Assembly: GCF_018449695.1 (NCBI RefSeq)
Contig: NZ_JAAVUY010000006.1
Coordinates: 124,001 to 188,000 of the forward strand
DNA from: Bradyrhizobium sp. dw_411
GTDB taxonomy: Bacteria > Pseudomonadota > Alphaproteobacteria > Rhizobiales > Xanthobacteraceae
Length of the DNA stretch: 64,000 nt
Direction of reading: 5' to 3'
Part shown: piece after piece, positions 36,840-44,770 of the stretch
Layout of the letters: every line of letters starts with the position of its first letter
Position numbering within the stretch: position 1 is the first letter of the stretch
Made by a program: the position numbers and the translations under genes
The notes under the pieces: model-generated
Told to the model about the DNA's origin: nothing
Databases searched by the model: none
Seen by the model: the letters and a program-made list of their open reading frames with translations, nothing else

Positions 36840-37742
36840 ATGGCGGCATTTACCCTGGCCCATTTGTCCGATCCACATCTTCCGCCCTTGCCCGAACCGC
36901 GGCTGGCCGACCTCGCCGGCAAGCGCGCGCTCGGCTATCTCAACTGGACGCGTAACCGGCACAAATTCCATCGGCGGGACGTGCTCGATACGCTGGTGTC
37001 GGACTTACACACGCAGGTATCGGATCACATCGCGGTCACCGGCGACCTCGTCAATCTCGCACTCGAGGCCGAATTCCCGTCCGCGCGGACATGGCTGGAA
37101 AGCGTCGGCCCACCGGATCGCGTTACGGTCATTCCCGGCAATCACGACGCCTATGTGCGCGCGACGAAACATCGCTTCGCCGAGACATTTGGCGATTATC
37201 TGCGCAGCGATGGATCACCCCAGGACAATGCGCTTCAGAGTGAGACATTTCCCTTCCTGCGCCGGCGCGGCCCGCTGGCGCTGATCGGGGTGTCGTCATC
37301 GGTGCCGACGCCGCCGCTGATGGCGACGGGCTGGCTCGGGCGGAGCCAACTGGATGCGCTGGGTCGCCTGTTGGCGCAATTGTCCGCCGAGCAGGTATTT
37401 CGCGTGCTTTTGATCCACCACCCGCTGCGATCGAAGTCGCGCGCCAAGCGGTTGACGGATTCGCCGCAGTTGCTCGCGCTGTTGAAACAATATGGCGTCG
37501 AGCTGATCCTGCACGGGCATGACCACATTCATTCCACGATGTGGTTCGACGGCCCGAACCGCTCGATCCCGGCGATCGGCGTGCCCTCGGCCTCCTCGAT
37601 CGCGCATGGTCACACCCCCGCCGCGGCCTATAATCTGTTCGCGATCGAGCGCGACGGCGGGGCATGGCGATGCGAGCAGACCGTACGCGGCATCAACGAT
37701 GCGATGCGGGTGCGGGAAATACGGCAGACGCGGCTGATATAA
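36840..37742 (+). CDS. Metallophosphoesterase
   Basis: A 300-aa calcineurin-like phosphoesterase with the full two-metal motif set: SDPHL (D-x-H), GDLVN (GDxx), GNHDAY (GNH[DE]), HHPL and HGHDHIH (GHxH). Enzymes of this group cleave phosphodiesters such as cyclic nucleotides or UDP-diacylglucosamine; the substrate is not fixed by sequence. The ATG at 36840 gives MAAFTLAHLSDPHLP, with the first motif near residue 10 as in the family. A frame start at 36753 would overlap the divergent Nudix gene. Confidence 0.87.
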   Translation: MAAFTLAHLSDPHLPPLPEPRLADLAGKRALGYLNWTRNRHKFHRRDVLDTLVSDLHTQVSDHIAVTGDLVNLALEAEFPSARTWLESVGPPDRVTVIPGNHDAYVRATKHRFAETFGDYLRSDGSPQDNALQSETFPFLRRRGPLALIGVSSSVPTPPLMATGWLGRSQLDALGRLLAQLSAEQVFRVLLIHHPLRSKSRAKRLTDSPQLLALLKQYGVELILHGHDHIHSTMWFDGPNRSIPAIGVPSASSIAHGHTPAAAYNLFAIERDGGAWRCEQTVRGINDAMRVREIRQTRLI

Positions 37743-37749
37743 GAGCCCC

Positions 37750-37851
37750 GTCATTCCGGGATGGTCCGAAGGACCAGACCTCAGATGTGCAATTGCACAT
37801 CGGGGAATCTCGAGATTCCGGGTTCGATGCTTCGCATCGCCCCGGAATGAC
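37750..37851. repeat. Intergenic repeat family B, copy 2 (long form)
   Basis: It runs from GTCATTCCGG to CCGGAATGAC with the central GAATCTCGAGATTC. It carries an extra GATGTGCAATTGCACATCGG palindrome module that only copy 5 shares. Confidence 0.75.
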
Positions 37852-37856
37852 AAAAC

Positions 37857-38414
37857 TCAAAAATTCCGCAAGGTCGAGAACAACGCCACGCCGAACAGCG
37901 CGATCGCGCCGACGATGAAACCAAGCGCAAAAGTCCAGAACCCGCTGCGGCGCGGCTTCTCGGCCATGACGGGCACCTGCGCCGGGGTCGCGACCAGCGC
38001 ATGTTCGCGCTCGATCATGCGGCGCGCGACGTAATCGGTGACGGCATCGACGAGCGGCGCGGTATCGTGGGACTCGGCGATCACGATACGGCCGAAGCGG
38101 GTATCCTGCACGAAACGATAGATCCGCTTGTCGCGTCCCATCACGACATGGGCCACCACATCGATCCACAGCCGCGGCGTCTCGCCCTGGCTGATGCCCC
38201 GATCGAACAGATCGACCTGATTTGGAATTTGCGCAAACAGCGGATCGAGCGCGTCGTTGAGAATTTCGAGCCGAGCCACTTCGGCATCGCGCAGATCGAC
38301 GACAACACCGGTGCGATCGGCGGCCTCGATTCGCGCCCGCCGGAGCGCATCGCGCAGCCGCATCGGGCGCGGATCACCGATGGCTTCATTCCCGATATTC
38401 TGTGCGTCCGACAT
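37857..38414 (-). CDS. Hypothetical protein with C-terminal membrane anchor
   Basis: A 185-aa protein. Residues 1-150 are soluble and mostly alpha-beta in character (EILNDALDPLFAQIPNQVDL, DRGISQGETPRLWIDVVAHV). Residues about 158-178 are one hydrophobic segment (FWTFALGFIVGAIALFGVAL), so the protein is tail-anchored with the bulk in the cytoplasm. It resembles proteins conserved in Bradyrhizobium relatives that I cannot name. No neighbours suggest a function. Confidence 0.6.
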   Translation of the reverse strand: MSDAQNIGNEAIGDPRPMRLRDALRRARIEAADRTGVVVDLRDAEVARLEILNDALDPLFAQIPNQVDLFDRGISQGETPRLWIDVVAHVVMGRDKRIYRFVQDTRFGRIVIAESHDTAPLVDAVTDYVARRMIEREHALVATPAQVPVMAEKPRRSGFWTFALGFIVGAIALFGVALFSTLRNF

Positions 38415-38520
38415 CCGCTGACGGCCCTTGTCCTGATGGATCCTAACACCGTTAACCTATCAGTAACCATGTTTTCCGCAAAGGCCGTTTATTCCCAATG
38501 GCTTACGCCCCAAACTTTTG

Positions 38521-38575
38521 TTTTGAAGCGTTTTCCGGGCGCGAACCGGTTCCCACTTCGCTTGAAAACGCTATG
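38521..38575 (-). repeat. Structured repeat family A, half copy 3
   Basis: Read on the minus strand it matches the first hairpin of copies 1 and 2 (GCGTTTTC, GCGAAGTGG, ACCGGTTCGCG, AAAACGC) and then stops; the second palindrome is missing. Confidence 0.7.
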
Positions 38576-38590
38576 CAGTTTCAAGACTCA

Positions 38591-38625
38591 AGCGGCCCCA
38601 CCCGGTTTCGCCGGGTGAGGCCGCT
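38591..38625 (-). terminator. Long hairpin, probable terminator of the aceA-DUF4170 unit
   Basis: AGCGGCCCCACCCGG pairs with CCGGGTGAGGCCGCT with a single mismatch across a TTTCG loop. It lies just downstream of the minus-strand DUF4170 gene. The run after it on that strand is only partly U-rich (TTGAGTCTT). Confidence 0.6.
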
Positions 38626-38695
38626 CTCGTCCTTGGACGTCTTCTTGGCTCTTGGAAGGTTTTTGCTCTCGGACGTTCTCAGGTTTTGAAGGATC

Positions 38696-38905
38696 TCAGG
38701 CCGAAACGCGGCTGGGCTCTTCCACGATCGAGAAGCGCACGCCGGCCTTGTGCCGGTTCTCCTCCGAGACCGTGCGCCAGGCATCCTCGGCCTCCTTGCG
38801 GGTCGGGAACGGGCCCTGCACCTGGGCCGAACCGTGCACGAGGGTGTGGAAGTTCATCGAACCGAACTCGCCGCCGATCACCCAGTAATTGCTTCCTTTG
38901 GTCAT
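38696..38905 (-). CDS. DUF4170 small protein
   Basis: A 69-aa protein with the pattern YWVIGGEFGSMNFHTLVHGS, then GPFPTRKEAEDAWR, typical of DUF4170. This is a small alphaproteobacterial family that often follows metabolic genes and has no known biochemical role. It starts 41 bp after the aceA stop on the same strand, so it is probably made from the isocitrate lyase transcript. It ends before the hairpin at 38591. Confidence 0.78.
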   Translation of the reverse strand: MTKGSNYWVIGGEFGSMNFHTLVHGSAQVQGPFPTRKEAEDAWRTVSEENRHKAGVRFSIVEEPSRVSA

Positions 38906-38946
38906 GGTCGTCTCCTGCTGTTGACTGGCTGTTACTCAGCCGCCTG

Positions 38947-40584
38947 TTAGCCGAACTGGTTCATTGTGTTGTGGGCGCCGCCCGCCTTCAGAGCGGCCTC
39001 ACCGGCGAAATATTCCTTGTGTTCGTCGCCGATATCGGAGCCCGCCATGTTCTGATGCTTTGCACAGGCGATGCCCTGACGAATCTCCTGGCGCTGAACA
39101 TTCTTCACATAGCCCAGCATGCCCTGCTCGCCGAAATACTCCTTCGCGAGATTATCCGTCGACAGGGCGGCCGTGTGATAGGTCGGCAACGTGATCAGAT
39201 GGTGGAAGATGCCGGCCCGCTTGGCCGAATCGGCCTGAAAGGTGCGGATGCGCTCGTCGGCTTCGATGGCCAGCGGCGTATCGTCGTATTCCTGCTTCAT
39301 CAGTTCAGCCCGATTGTATTGGCTGACATCCTTGCCGGCTTCCTTCATCGCGTCGTAGACCTGCCAACGGAAGTTGAGCGTCCAGTTGAACGAAGGCGAA
39401 TTGTTGTAGGCCAGCTTCGCGTTCGGAATGACCTCGCGAATGCGGTCAACCATCTTGGCGATCTGCTCGATATGCGGCTTCTCGGTTTCGATCCACAACA
39501 GGTCGGCGCCGTTCTGCAGCGAGGTGATGCTGTCGAGCACGCAACGATCTTCGCCGGTGCCGGCGCGAAACTGATAGAGATTGCTGGCAAGCCGCTTCGG
39601 ACGCATCATCTTGCCGTTCCGGCTGATGATGACATCGCCATTTCTGGCGTTGGCGGCTGTCACTTCCTCGCAATCCAGGAAGCTGTTGTACTGGTCGCCG
39701 AGGTCGCCGGGCTTGTGGCTGACAGCGATTTGCTGCGTGAGACCGGCCCCCAGCGAGTCGGTGCGGGTCACGATGATGCCGTCTTCAACACCAAGTTCGA
39801 GGAAGGCATGGCGGCAGGCGCGGATCTTCGCCAGAAACACCTCGTGCGGCACAGTCACCTTGCCGTCCTGATGGCCGCACTGCTTTTCGTCGGAGACCTG
39901 ATTTTCGATCTGCAGAGCGCACGCGCCTGCTTCGATCATCTTCTTGGCGAGCAGGTAGGTCGCTTCAGCATTGCCGAAACCAGCATCGATGTCGGCGATG
40001 ACGGGCACGACATGGGTCTGGAAATTGTCGATCTTTTCGATCAATGCCTTTTCCTTCGTCTGGTCGCCGGCCTTGCGAGCGGCGTCGAGGGCGCGGAAGA
40101 TATCGTTGAGCTCGCGGGAGTCCGCCTGACGCAGGAAAGTGTAGAGCTCTTCGATCAGCGCCGGCACCGAGGTCTTCTCGTGCATCGACTGATCGGGAAG
40201 CGGTCCGAACTCGGAGCGAAGGGCGGCGATCATCCAGCCGGAGAGATACAGATAGCGGCGATCGGTCTTGCCGAAATGCTTCTTGACCGAAATCAGCTTC
40301 TGCTGGGCGATGAAGCCATGCCAGCAGCCGAGCGACTGGGTGTACTTGGTAGGGTCGGCGTCATAGTCAGCCATGTCGGCGCGCATCAGCGCGGCGGTAT
40401 ACCGGGCGATGTCCAGACCGGTCTTGAAGCGGTTCTGCAGACGCATGCGCGCCACGGCTTCGGCGCCGACGCCGTTCCAGGTCGGCTTGGTCTTGAGGAG
40501 CGCCTCGGCAGTTCCAATCTCGCTCAGATAGGACGCCGGTCCCCGGATCGCCTGGTCGTTGATCCCACGTGGCTGGTAGTTCAT
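38947..40584 (-). CDS. aceA: Isocitrate lyase
   Basis: Splits isocitrate into glyoxylate and succinate, the entry to the glyoxylate bypass used on acetate or fatty acids. It is a 545-aa long form, with the active-site KQCGH at 234-238 (Cys236), WHGFIAQQKLISVKKHFG in the first third, and VPVIADIDAGFGNAEATYLL. It is longer than the E. coli enzyme (434 aa), as in other rhizobia with an insert. Divergently encoded is an ScfR/RamB-type regulator, the usual controller of aceA in actinobacteria and some alphaproteobacteria, so joint regulation is expected. Confidence 0.96.
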   Translation of the reverse strand: MNYQPRGINDQAIRGPASYLSEIGTAEALLKTKPTWNGVGAEAVARMRLQNRFKTGLDIARYTAALMRADMADYDADPTKYTQSLGCWHGFIAQQKLISVKKHFGKTDRRYLYLSGWMIAALRSEFGPLPDQSMHEKTSVPALIEELYTFLRQADSRELNDIFRALDAARKAGDQTKEKALIEKIDNFQTHVVPVIADIDAGFGNAEATYLLAKKMIEAGACALQIENQVSDEKQCGHQDGKVTVPHEVFLAKIRACRHAFLELGVEDGIIVTRTDSLGAGLTQQIAVSHKPGDLGDQYNSFLDCEEVTAANARNGDVIISRNGKMMRPKRLASNLYQFRAGTGEDRCVLDSITSLQNGADLLWIETEKPHIEQIAKMVDRIREVIPNAKLAYNNSPSFNWTLNFRWQVYDAMKEAGKDVSQYNRAELMKQEYDDTPLAIEADERIRTFQADSAKRAGIFHHLITLPTYHTAALSTDNLAKEYFGEQGMLGYVKNVQRQEIRQGIACAKHQNMAGSDIGDEHKEYFAGEAALKAGGAHNTMNQFG

Positions 40585-40728
40585 GCGCGTGTTCCTTTCG
40601 GTGACGACGAGTCCGCAGTGTCTTCACCACAATTCTCGACATTCGTGACAGTGCCTTGCGAAATGCGTGGCAAGAGCTAAACGCGAAACTGCTTATCTCG
40701 TATAGATAGCTTGTCAGCGAATGGTGAT

Positions 40729-40743
40729 GTGATGTAACATCAC
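40729..40743. promoter_or_regulatory. Perfect 15-bp palindrome in the aceA/ScfR gap
   Basis: GTGATGT-A-ACATCAC is 145 bp before aceA and 153 bp before the regulator start. It is a candidate operator for the regulator but is not matched to a published motif. Confidence 0.4.
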
Positions 40744-40795
40744 GACTTGTAATAGATGTAACTTTGTAAATTTTGTCACATATCGATAATACGCT

Positions 40796-40875
40796 GTCAT
40801 TCCGGGGCGATGCGAAGCATCGAGCCCGGAATCTCGAGATTCCGGGTCTGGTCCTTCGGACCATCCCGGAATGAC
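40796..40875. repeat. Intergenic repeat family B, copy 3
   Basis: An 80-bp element with GTCATTCCGG/CCGGAATGAC tips, GCGAAGCATCG hairpin arm and central GAATCTCGAGATTC. It lies in the promoter gap of aceA and the regulator gene. Confidence 0.78.
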
Positions 40876-40896
40876 GGAAGAGGTGGGGAGACGACC

Positions 40897-42342
40897 ATGG
40901 CCGGCGATTCCGGAAAAAAGCTGTTTGTCGGCCCGCGCTTCCGGCGCATCCGCCAGCAATTGGGGCTGTCGCAGACCCAGATCGCCGAGGGGCTCGGCAT
41001 CTCGCCCTCCTACATCAACCTGATCGAGCGCAACCAGCGCCCGGTGACGGCGCAGATCCTGCTGCGACTGGCGGAAACCTATGATCTCGATTTGCGCGAT
41101 CTGGCCACCGCAGACGAAGACCGATTCTTTGCCGAGTTGAACGAGATCTTTTCCGATCCGCTGTTCCGGCAGATCGACCTGCCCAAGCAGGAACTGCGCG
41201 ATCTCGCCGAATTGTGCCCGGGCGTCACCCATTCGCTGCAGCGGCTCTATGCAGCCTATACCGAAGCCCGCCGCGGCGAGACCATGGTGGCAGCCCAAAT
41301 GGCCGACCGCGACGAGGGCACGCGCTTCGAGACCAATCCGATCGAGCGCGTCCGCGACCTGATCGAGGCCAACCGCAATTATTTCCCCGAACTCGAACAG
41401 GCCGCCGAAAACCTGCGCGACGAATTGAACGTGCCGGCGGAAGGATTGTTCGCCGCGCTTTCGACGCGGCTTCGCGAAAAGCATTCCATCGTCACCCGCA
41501 TCATGCCTACGGATGTGATGCGCGAAACCCTGCGGCGGTTCGACCGCCATCGCCGCCAGCTTCTGATTTCGGAACTGGTGGATGGTCCCGGCCGCGCGTT
41601 CCAGATCGCGTTTCAAATCGGGCTATCCGAATGCAGCGGCAGCTTCGAGACCATCATCGGCCGCGCCGGTTCGCTCGACGACACCCCGCGCCGGCTCTAC
41701 CGGATTACATTGGCGAATTATTTCGCGGCCGCCGTGATGATGCCGTATCAGGCGTTCCATGGCGCGGCCGAAGCGCTGAGCTACGACGTCCATGTGCTGG
41801 CGCAGCGATTCAATGCCGGCTTCGAGCAGGTATGCCACCGCCTGACCACGCTGCAGCGGCCGAATGCGCGCGGCGTGCCGTTCTTCCTGCTGCGCGTCGA
41901 CAATGCCGGCAACGTCTCCAAGCGATTTTCCTCTGGCACGTTCCCGTTCTCGAAATTCGGCGGTACTTGCCCTTTGTGGAACGTGCACTCGACCTTCGAC
42001 ACGCCGGACCGTCTGCTCAAGCAGGTGATCGAATTGCCCGACGGCACCCGGTATTTCTCGATCGCGCAGATGCTGCGCCGCCCGGTGGCGCCGCACCCGC
42101 AACCGCAGCCGCGCTTTGCAATCGGATTGGGCTGCGAAATTCGCCATTCTTCAAAACTGGTCTATGCGACGGGCATGGATCTGGAAAAAACCGAGGGCAC
42201 GCCGATCGGCGTCAACTGCCGGCTTTGCGAGCGCGAAAACTGCAGCCAGCGCGCCGAGCCGCCGATCACGAGGACGTTGATCCTGGATGAGAACACGCGG
42301 CGGGTGTCGTCGTTTGCGTTTTCCAATGCGCGGGAATTGTGA
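40897..42342 (+). CDS. ScfR/RamB-type XRE transcription regulator
   Basis: A 481-aa regulator of short-chain fatty acid metabolism. Residues about 12-65 are an HTH_3 domain with RFRRIRQQLGLSQTQIAEGL and ISPSYINLIERNQRP. The middle holds an IrrE/ImmA-like fold, and the C-terminal third is DUF2083, with a conserved Cys cluster, CRLCERENCSQR (CX2CX4C). RamB in Corynebacterium glutamicum and homologues in Mycobacterium control isocitrate lyase and acetate genes. Here the divergent aceA is the obvious target. I chose the ATG at 40897; upstream in-frame codons would translate repeat B. Confidence 0.9.
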   Translation: MAGDSGKKLFVGPRFRRIRQQLGLSQTQIAEGLGISPSYINLIERNQRPVTAQILLRLAETYDLDLRDLATADEDRFFAELNEIFSDPLFRQIDLPKQELRDLAELCPGVTHSLQRLYAAYTEARRGETMVAAQMADRDEGTRFETNPIERVRDLIEANRNYFPELEQAAENLRDELNVPAEGLFAALSTRLREKHSIVTRIMPTDVMRETLRRFDRHRRQLLISELVDGPGRAFQIAFQIGLSECSGSFETIIGRAGSLDDTPRRLYRITLANYFAAAVMMPYQAFHGAAEALSYDVHVLAQRFNAGFEQVCHRLTTLQRPNARGVPFFLLRVDNAGNVSKRFSSGTFPFSKFGGTCPLWNVHSTFDTPDRLLKQVIELPDGTRYFSIAQMLRRPVAPHPQPQPRFAIGLGCEIRHSSKLVYATGMDLEKTEGTPIGVNCRLCERENCSQRAEPPITRTLILDENTRRVSSFAFSNAREL

Positions 42343-42350
42343 GGAGGATT

Positions 42351-42434
42351 CATTGCGAGCGCAAGCGACGCAATCCGTGGGGCAACAAATAAGCAAGGTA
42401 GATTGCTTCGCCGCTTCGCTTCTCGCAATTACGG
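42351..42434. repeat. Intergenic repeat family C, copy 1
   Basis: CATTGCGAGCGCAAGCGACG at one end and CGCCGCTTCGCTTCTCGCAA at the other form an inverted pair with GCAATCC/GATTGC inside. A related element lies at 50047-50131. This copy borders the AT-rich region that follows. Confidence 0.65.
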
Positions 42435-42559
42435 CTACGTCGTCCGAGCGCGCGGGGCTGCACGGCGCGCGGTCTATTTTGAGAGATACCCTTCAAAATT
42501 TTGCTCGCCACCTCATCATTACCATCACTTGAAACAAACGCCTGCAGGTCGGACGTAAT

Positions 42560-43186
42560 ATGATCGGGCTAAATTTTCGAAAACTGATGAAAGTCTACGG
42601 AAAAGATGCTGCGGCGAGAGACGCAGTTATGAGACTTTTCGGTAAACCGAATAAAAAAGTAGATCAGTACTATATCCTCTTGGGACAATTCGTTAATTGC
42701 TATGCCTTTTTAGAAAGGGACGTTCAAGCCGTCCTTTGGCGACTGGCTAAGCTTGAGACGCCAATCTCACAATCTGTTCTTTCGGGCGTTAGGACGGAAG
42801 CTGCTGTTGCCTTGATTTACAGGATCGCCGATGCTGAGCGATGGTCAAAATGCCGAAAGGAAGCCTACAAAAACATCTTGGACCAGATTCAAGTTCTAAA
42901 CAAATTACGAAACGATCTTCTGCACCGTGGCTCCGAACTGCAACAAGATGGGACTTGGTTGATTACAAACCTTCCCTTCGTACATATCCCTGAACGTATA
43001 ACAAACATCTCAATGACCGTGAGCGATCTTAAGCATGCTTATAACGATCTTATTATAGTTAGGCTTGTCGTTTCTCTCATTCTCGACGACGAGGTACACT
43101 CAGAAGAATGGTGGAATAAGAGCAAGCTGCTCTCATGGAGTTATAAACCTGCTCCACAGGGTCGGAAAGCCCAAACGAATCGTTGA
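42560..43186 (+). CDS. Orphan HEPN-like hypothetical protein in an AT-rich segment
   Basis: A 208-aa, mostly helical cytoplasmic protein. Residues about 112-119 (LRNDLLHR) contain an RN-x3-H motif, the catalytic signature of HEPN ribonucleases, in a helical context (QVLNKLRNDLLHRGSEL) that suits the fold. The composition is clearly AT-richer than its neighbours (many AAA, GAA, TTA, ATT codons), pointing to recent transfer. No antitoxin (MNT) or recognisable defence partner is visible next to it; a short uncertain coding remnant follows. The motif could be chance, so the HEPN call is tentative. Confidence 0.5.
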   Translation: MIGLNFRKLMKVYGKDAAARDAVMRLFGKPNKKVDQYYILLGQFVNCYAFLERDVQAVLWRLAKLETPISQSVLSGVRTEAAVALIYRIADAERWSKCRKEAYKNILDQIQVLNKLRNDLLHRGSELQQDGTWLITNLPFVHIPERITNISMTVSDLKHAYNDLIIVRLVVSLILDDEVHSEEWWNKSKLLSWSYKPAPQGRKAQTNR

Positions 43187-43229
43187 GCTATTCTGAAATT
43201 GACGCGCCAACCTCAACCCCCCTCGACAT

Positions 43230-43346
43230 GATTTGGAGCTATTCAGAGATGAGGCGGAGCAGTCAATTCGAGATCTCATGAACACGATAGCCGATGTTTA
43301 CCTGGAGCTGACCCGCTCAGATTGTCTGGCCATCCCTCTTCCATAG
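43230..43346 (+). pseudogene. Possible remnant of a coding region after the HEPN-like gene
   Basis: The frame starting GAT TTG GAG reads DLELFRDEAEQSIRDL and continues for 39 codons to a stop. It has charged heptad-like residue use and codons like the HEPN-like gene. No convincing start exists except an internal ATG. It may be the 3' end of a decayed gene that came with the AT-rich segment. The evidence is only the open frame and its residue pattern. Confidence 0.3.
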
Positions 43347-43432
43347 TTGCCGTGCACTTGCCCTTCGTCTACTTCATAGGGTCTCATAAACAAATCCGCG
43401 AATTATTCTGTCCTCCGAGACTGGATCCCCTG

Positions 43433-44650
43433 ATGTTCGTTTCATTTTTTCCCCGCCCAAAACTATTCTTCTGGTCCGCTGTGATCTGGGCGGCGTTGTC
43501 GATGGCGTTCTGGTATGGCTTTGCCAGCAATCTGGTGGATGCGTCGTCGCCCGCAATAAGCGTAGCGCGGTTCTGGTCGGTGCCGGAGCTGTGGTTCGAT
43601 CTCTATTTTGCGATCTGCGTCGCGCTGTTCGCGGGCGCCTGGATGTGGTTTGCGCCGCATCCCTGGGCGCCCTGGTCGATCATCGGCTCGGCGTTGATCC
43701 TTTTCACTTCTTACTTTCAGGTCCAGGTCAGCGTCGCCCTCAACGACTGGCGCGGGCCGTTCTATAACCTGATCCAATCGGCCCTTACGAAACCGGGATC
43801 GGCCACACAAGCGGAGTTCTATGCCGGAATTTCGACGTTCGCGGGAATCGCGACCGTCGCGATTCTGGTCATCGTGCTGACGCGGTTCTTCGTCAGTCAC
43901 TATATCTTCCGCTGGCGCACCGCGATGAACGACTACTATGTGGCCAACTGGCCGCGGCTTCGCACCATCGAAGGCGCATCGCAGCGCGTGCAGGAAGACA
44001 CGATGCGGTTTGCGACCATCATGGAGGGGCTCGGCGTCAATCTCATCAGCGCTGTGCTGACGCTGATTGCATTCCTGCCGGTTCTCATCAGGCTCTCCAG
44101 CTACGTTACGGAACTGCCGTTTGTTGGATCGATCCCCTACCCCTTGGTGTTCGCCGCGGTGATCTGGTCCGTGTTCGGCACCGGCGCGCTTGCCCTAATT
44201 GGAATCCGATTGCCTGGAATCGAGTTTTTCAATCAGCGAGTCGAAGCCGCCTACCGCAAGGAGTTGGTGCTCGGAGAGGACGATCCAGCCCATGCTGAGC
44301 CGCCGACTCTGTCGATGCTATTCGTCAACATCCGCCGGAATTATTTTCGGCTTTATCTGAATTTTATGTACTTCAATGTCGGCAGATACGTCTATCTGCA
44401 GACCGACGTCATCTTCCCCTACATTCTTCTTGTACCGACCATCGTCGCGGGAAAGATCACGCTAGGCATCATGCAACAGATATTGGCTGCATTTTCCGAG
44501 GTCAGAAGTTCCTTTCAATATCTGGTCAATTCCTGGAGCACCATCGTCGACTTGATTTCGATCTATCAGCGCTTGCGAGGCTTTGAGGCCAGAATCCATG
44601 ACAAGCCGCTGCCCTCGATCGAGACGGAGGCCGAGCCGGCGTCGTTGTGA
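43433..44650 (+). CDS. bacA: BacA/SbmA-type peptide antibiotic transporter
   Basis: A 405-aa inner-membrane protein with about seven hydrophobic segments, starting MFVSFFPRPKLFFWSAVIWA. It carries the family blocks ALNDWRGPFYNLIQSAL, YIFRWRTAMNDYYVANWPRL, RVQEDTMRFATIMEGL and LGIMQQILAAFSEVRSSFQY. BacA imports antimicrobial and peptide-like compounds and very-long-chain acyl precursors. In rhizobia it is needed for bacteroid survival against host NCR peptides. I chose the ATG at 43433, which starts the family N-terminus. An upstream start at 43322 would add 37 residues with no match. Confidence 0.92.
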   Translation: MFVSFFPRPKLFFWSAVIWAALSMAFWYGFASNLVDASSPAISVARFWSVPELWFDLYFAICVALFAGAWMWFAPHPWAPWSIIGSALILFTSYFQVQVSVALNDWRGPFYNLIQSALTKPGSATQAEFYAGISTFAGIATVAILVIVLTRFFVSHYIFRWRTAMNDYYVANWPRLRTIEGASQRVQEDTMRFATIMEGLGVNLISAVLTLIAFLPVLIRLSSYVTELPFVGSIPYPLVFAAVIWSVFGTGALALIGIRLPGIEFFNQRVEAAYRKELVLGEDDPAHAEPPTLSMLFVNIRRNYFRLYLNFMYFNVGRYVYLQTDVIFPYILLVPTIVAGKITLGIMQQILAAFSEVRSSFQYLVNSWSTIVDLISIYQRLRGFEARIHDKPLPSIETEAEPASL

Positions 44651-44662
44651 CGCTTCTTTTGT

Positions 44663-44740
44663 AGGGTGGGTTGGCCCCACCTCTTCCTCTTTGACGAACG
44701 GCGGATTACGCTTCGCTAATCCGCCCTACTATTATCTCGC
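44663..44740. repeat. GGCGGATTA...TAATCCGCC repeat after bacA
   Basis: GCGGATTACGCTTCGCTAATCCGC forms an exact inverted repeat (arms GCGGATTA and TAATCCGC) and is bracketed by GTAGGGTGGG on one side and CCCTAC on the other. This non-coding element lies between bacA and the transglycosylase gene. Confidence 0.65.
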
Positions 44741-44770
44741 CCTCCGAATTGATCCCCGATTGGTGACCGC

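Larger units (their letters stand above)
40585..40896. other. Divergent control region aceA / ScfR regulator
   Basis: A 312-bp non-coding gap. It contains a perfect 15-bp palindrome, GTGATGTAACATCAC (40729-40743), and a full repeat family B element (40796-40875) that sits within 25 bp of the regulator start. The repeat was probably inserted into the control region. The regulator's ribosome site GGTGGGGAG lies beyond it and is intact. Confidence 0.5.

Noticed and set aside
38686..40680. 664-codon plus-strand open frame over isocitrate lyase
   Set aside because: It is antisense to aceA, whose protein has all family motifs, and the reading has no recognisable domain.
40810..40896. N-terminal extension of the ScfR regulator
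   Set aside because: These codons translate repeat family B, and the ribosome site is located just before the ATG at 40897.
43322..43432. 37-residue N-terminal extension of BacA
   Set aside because: The family begins at MFVSFFPRP and the extension has no match and no ribosome site.
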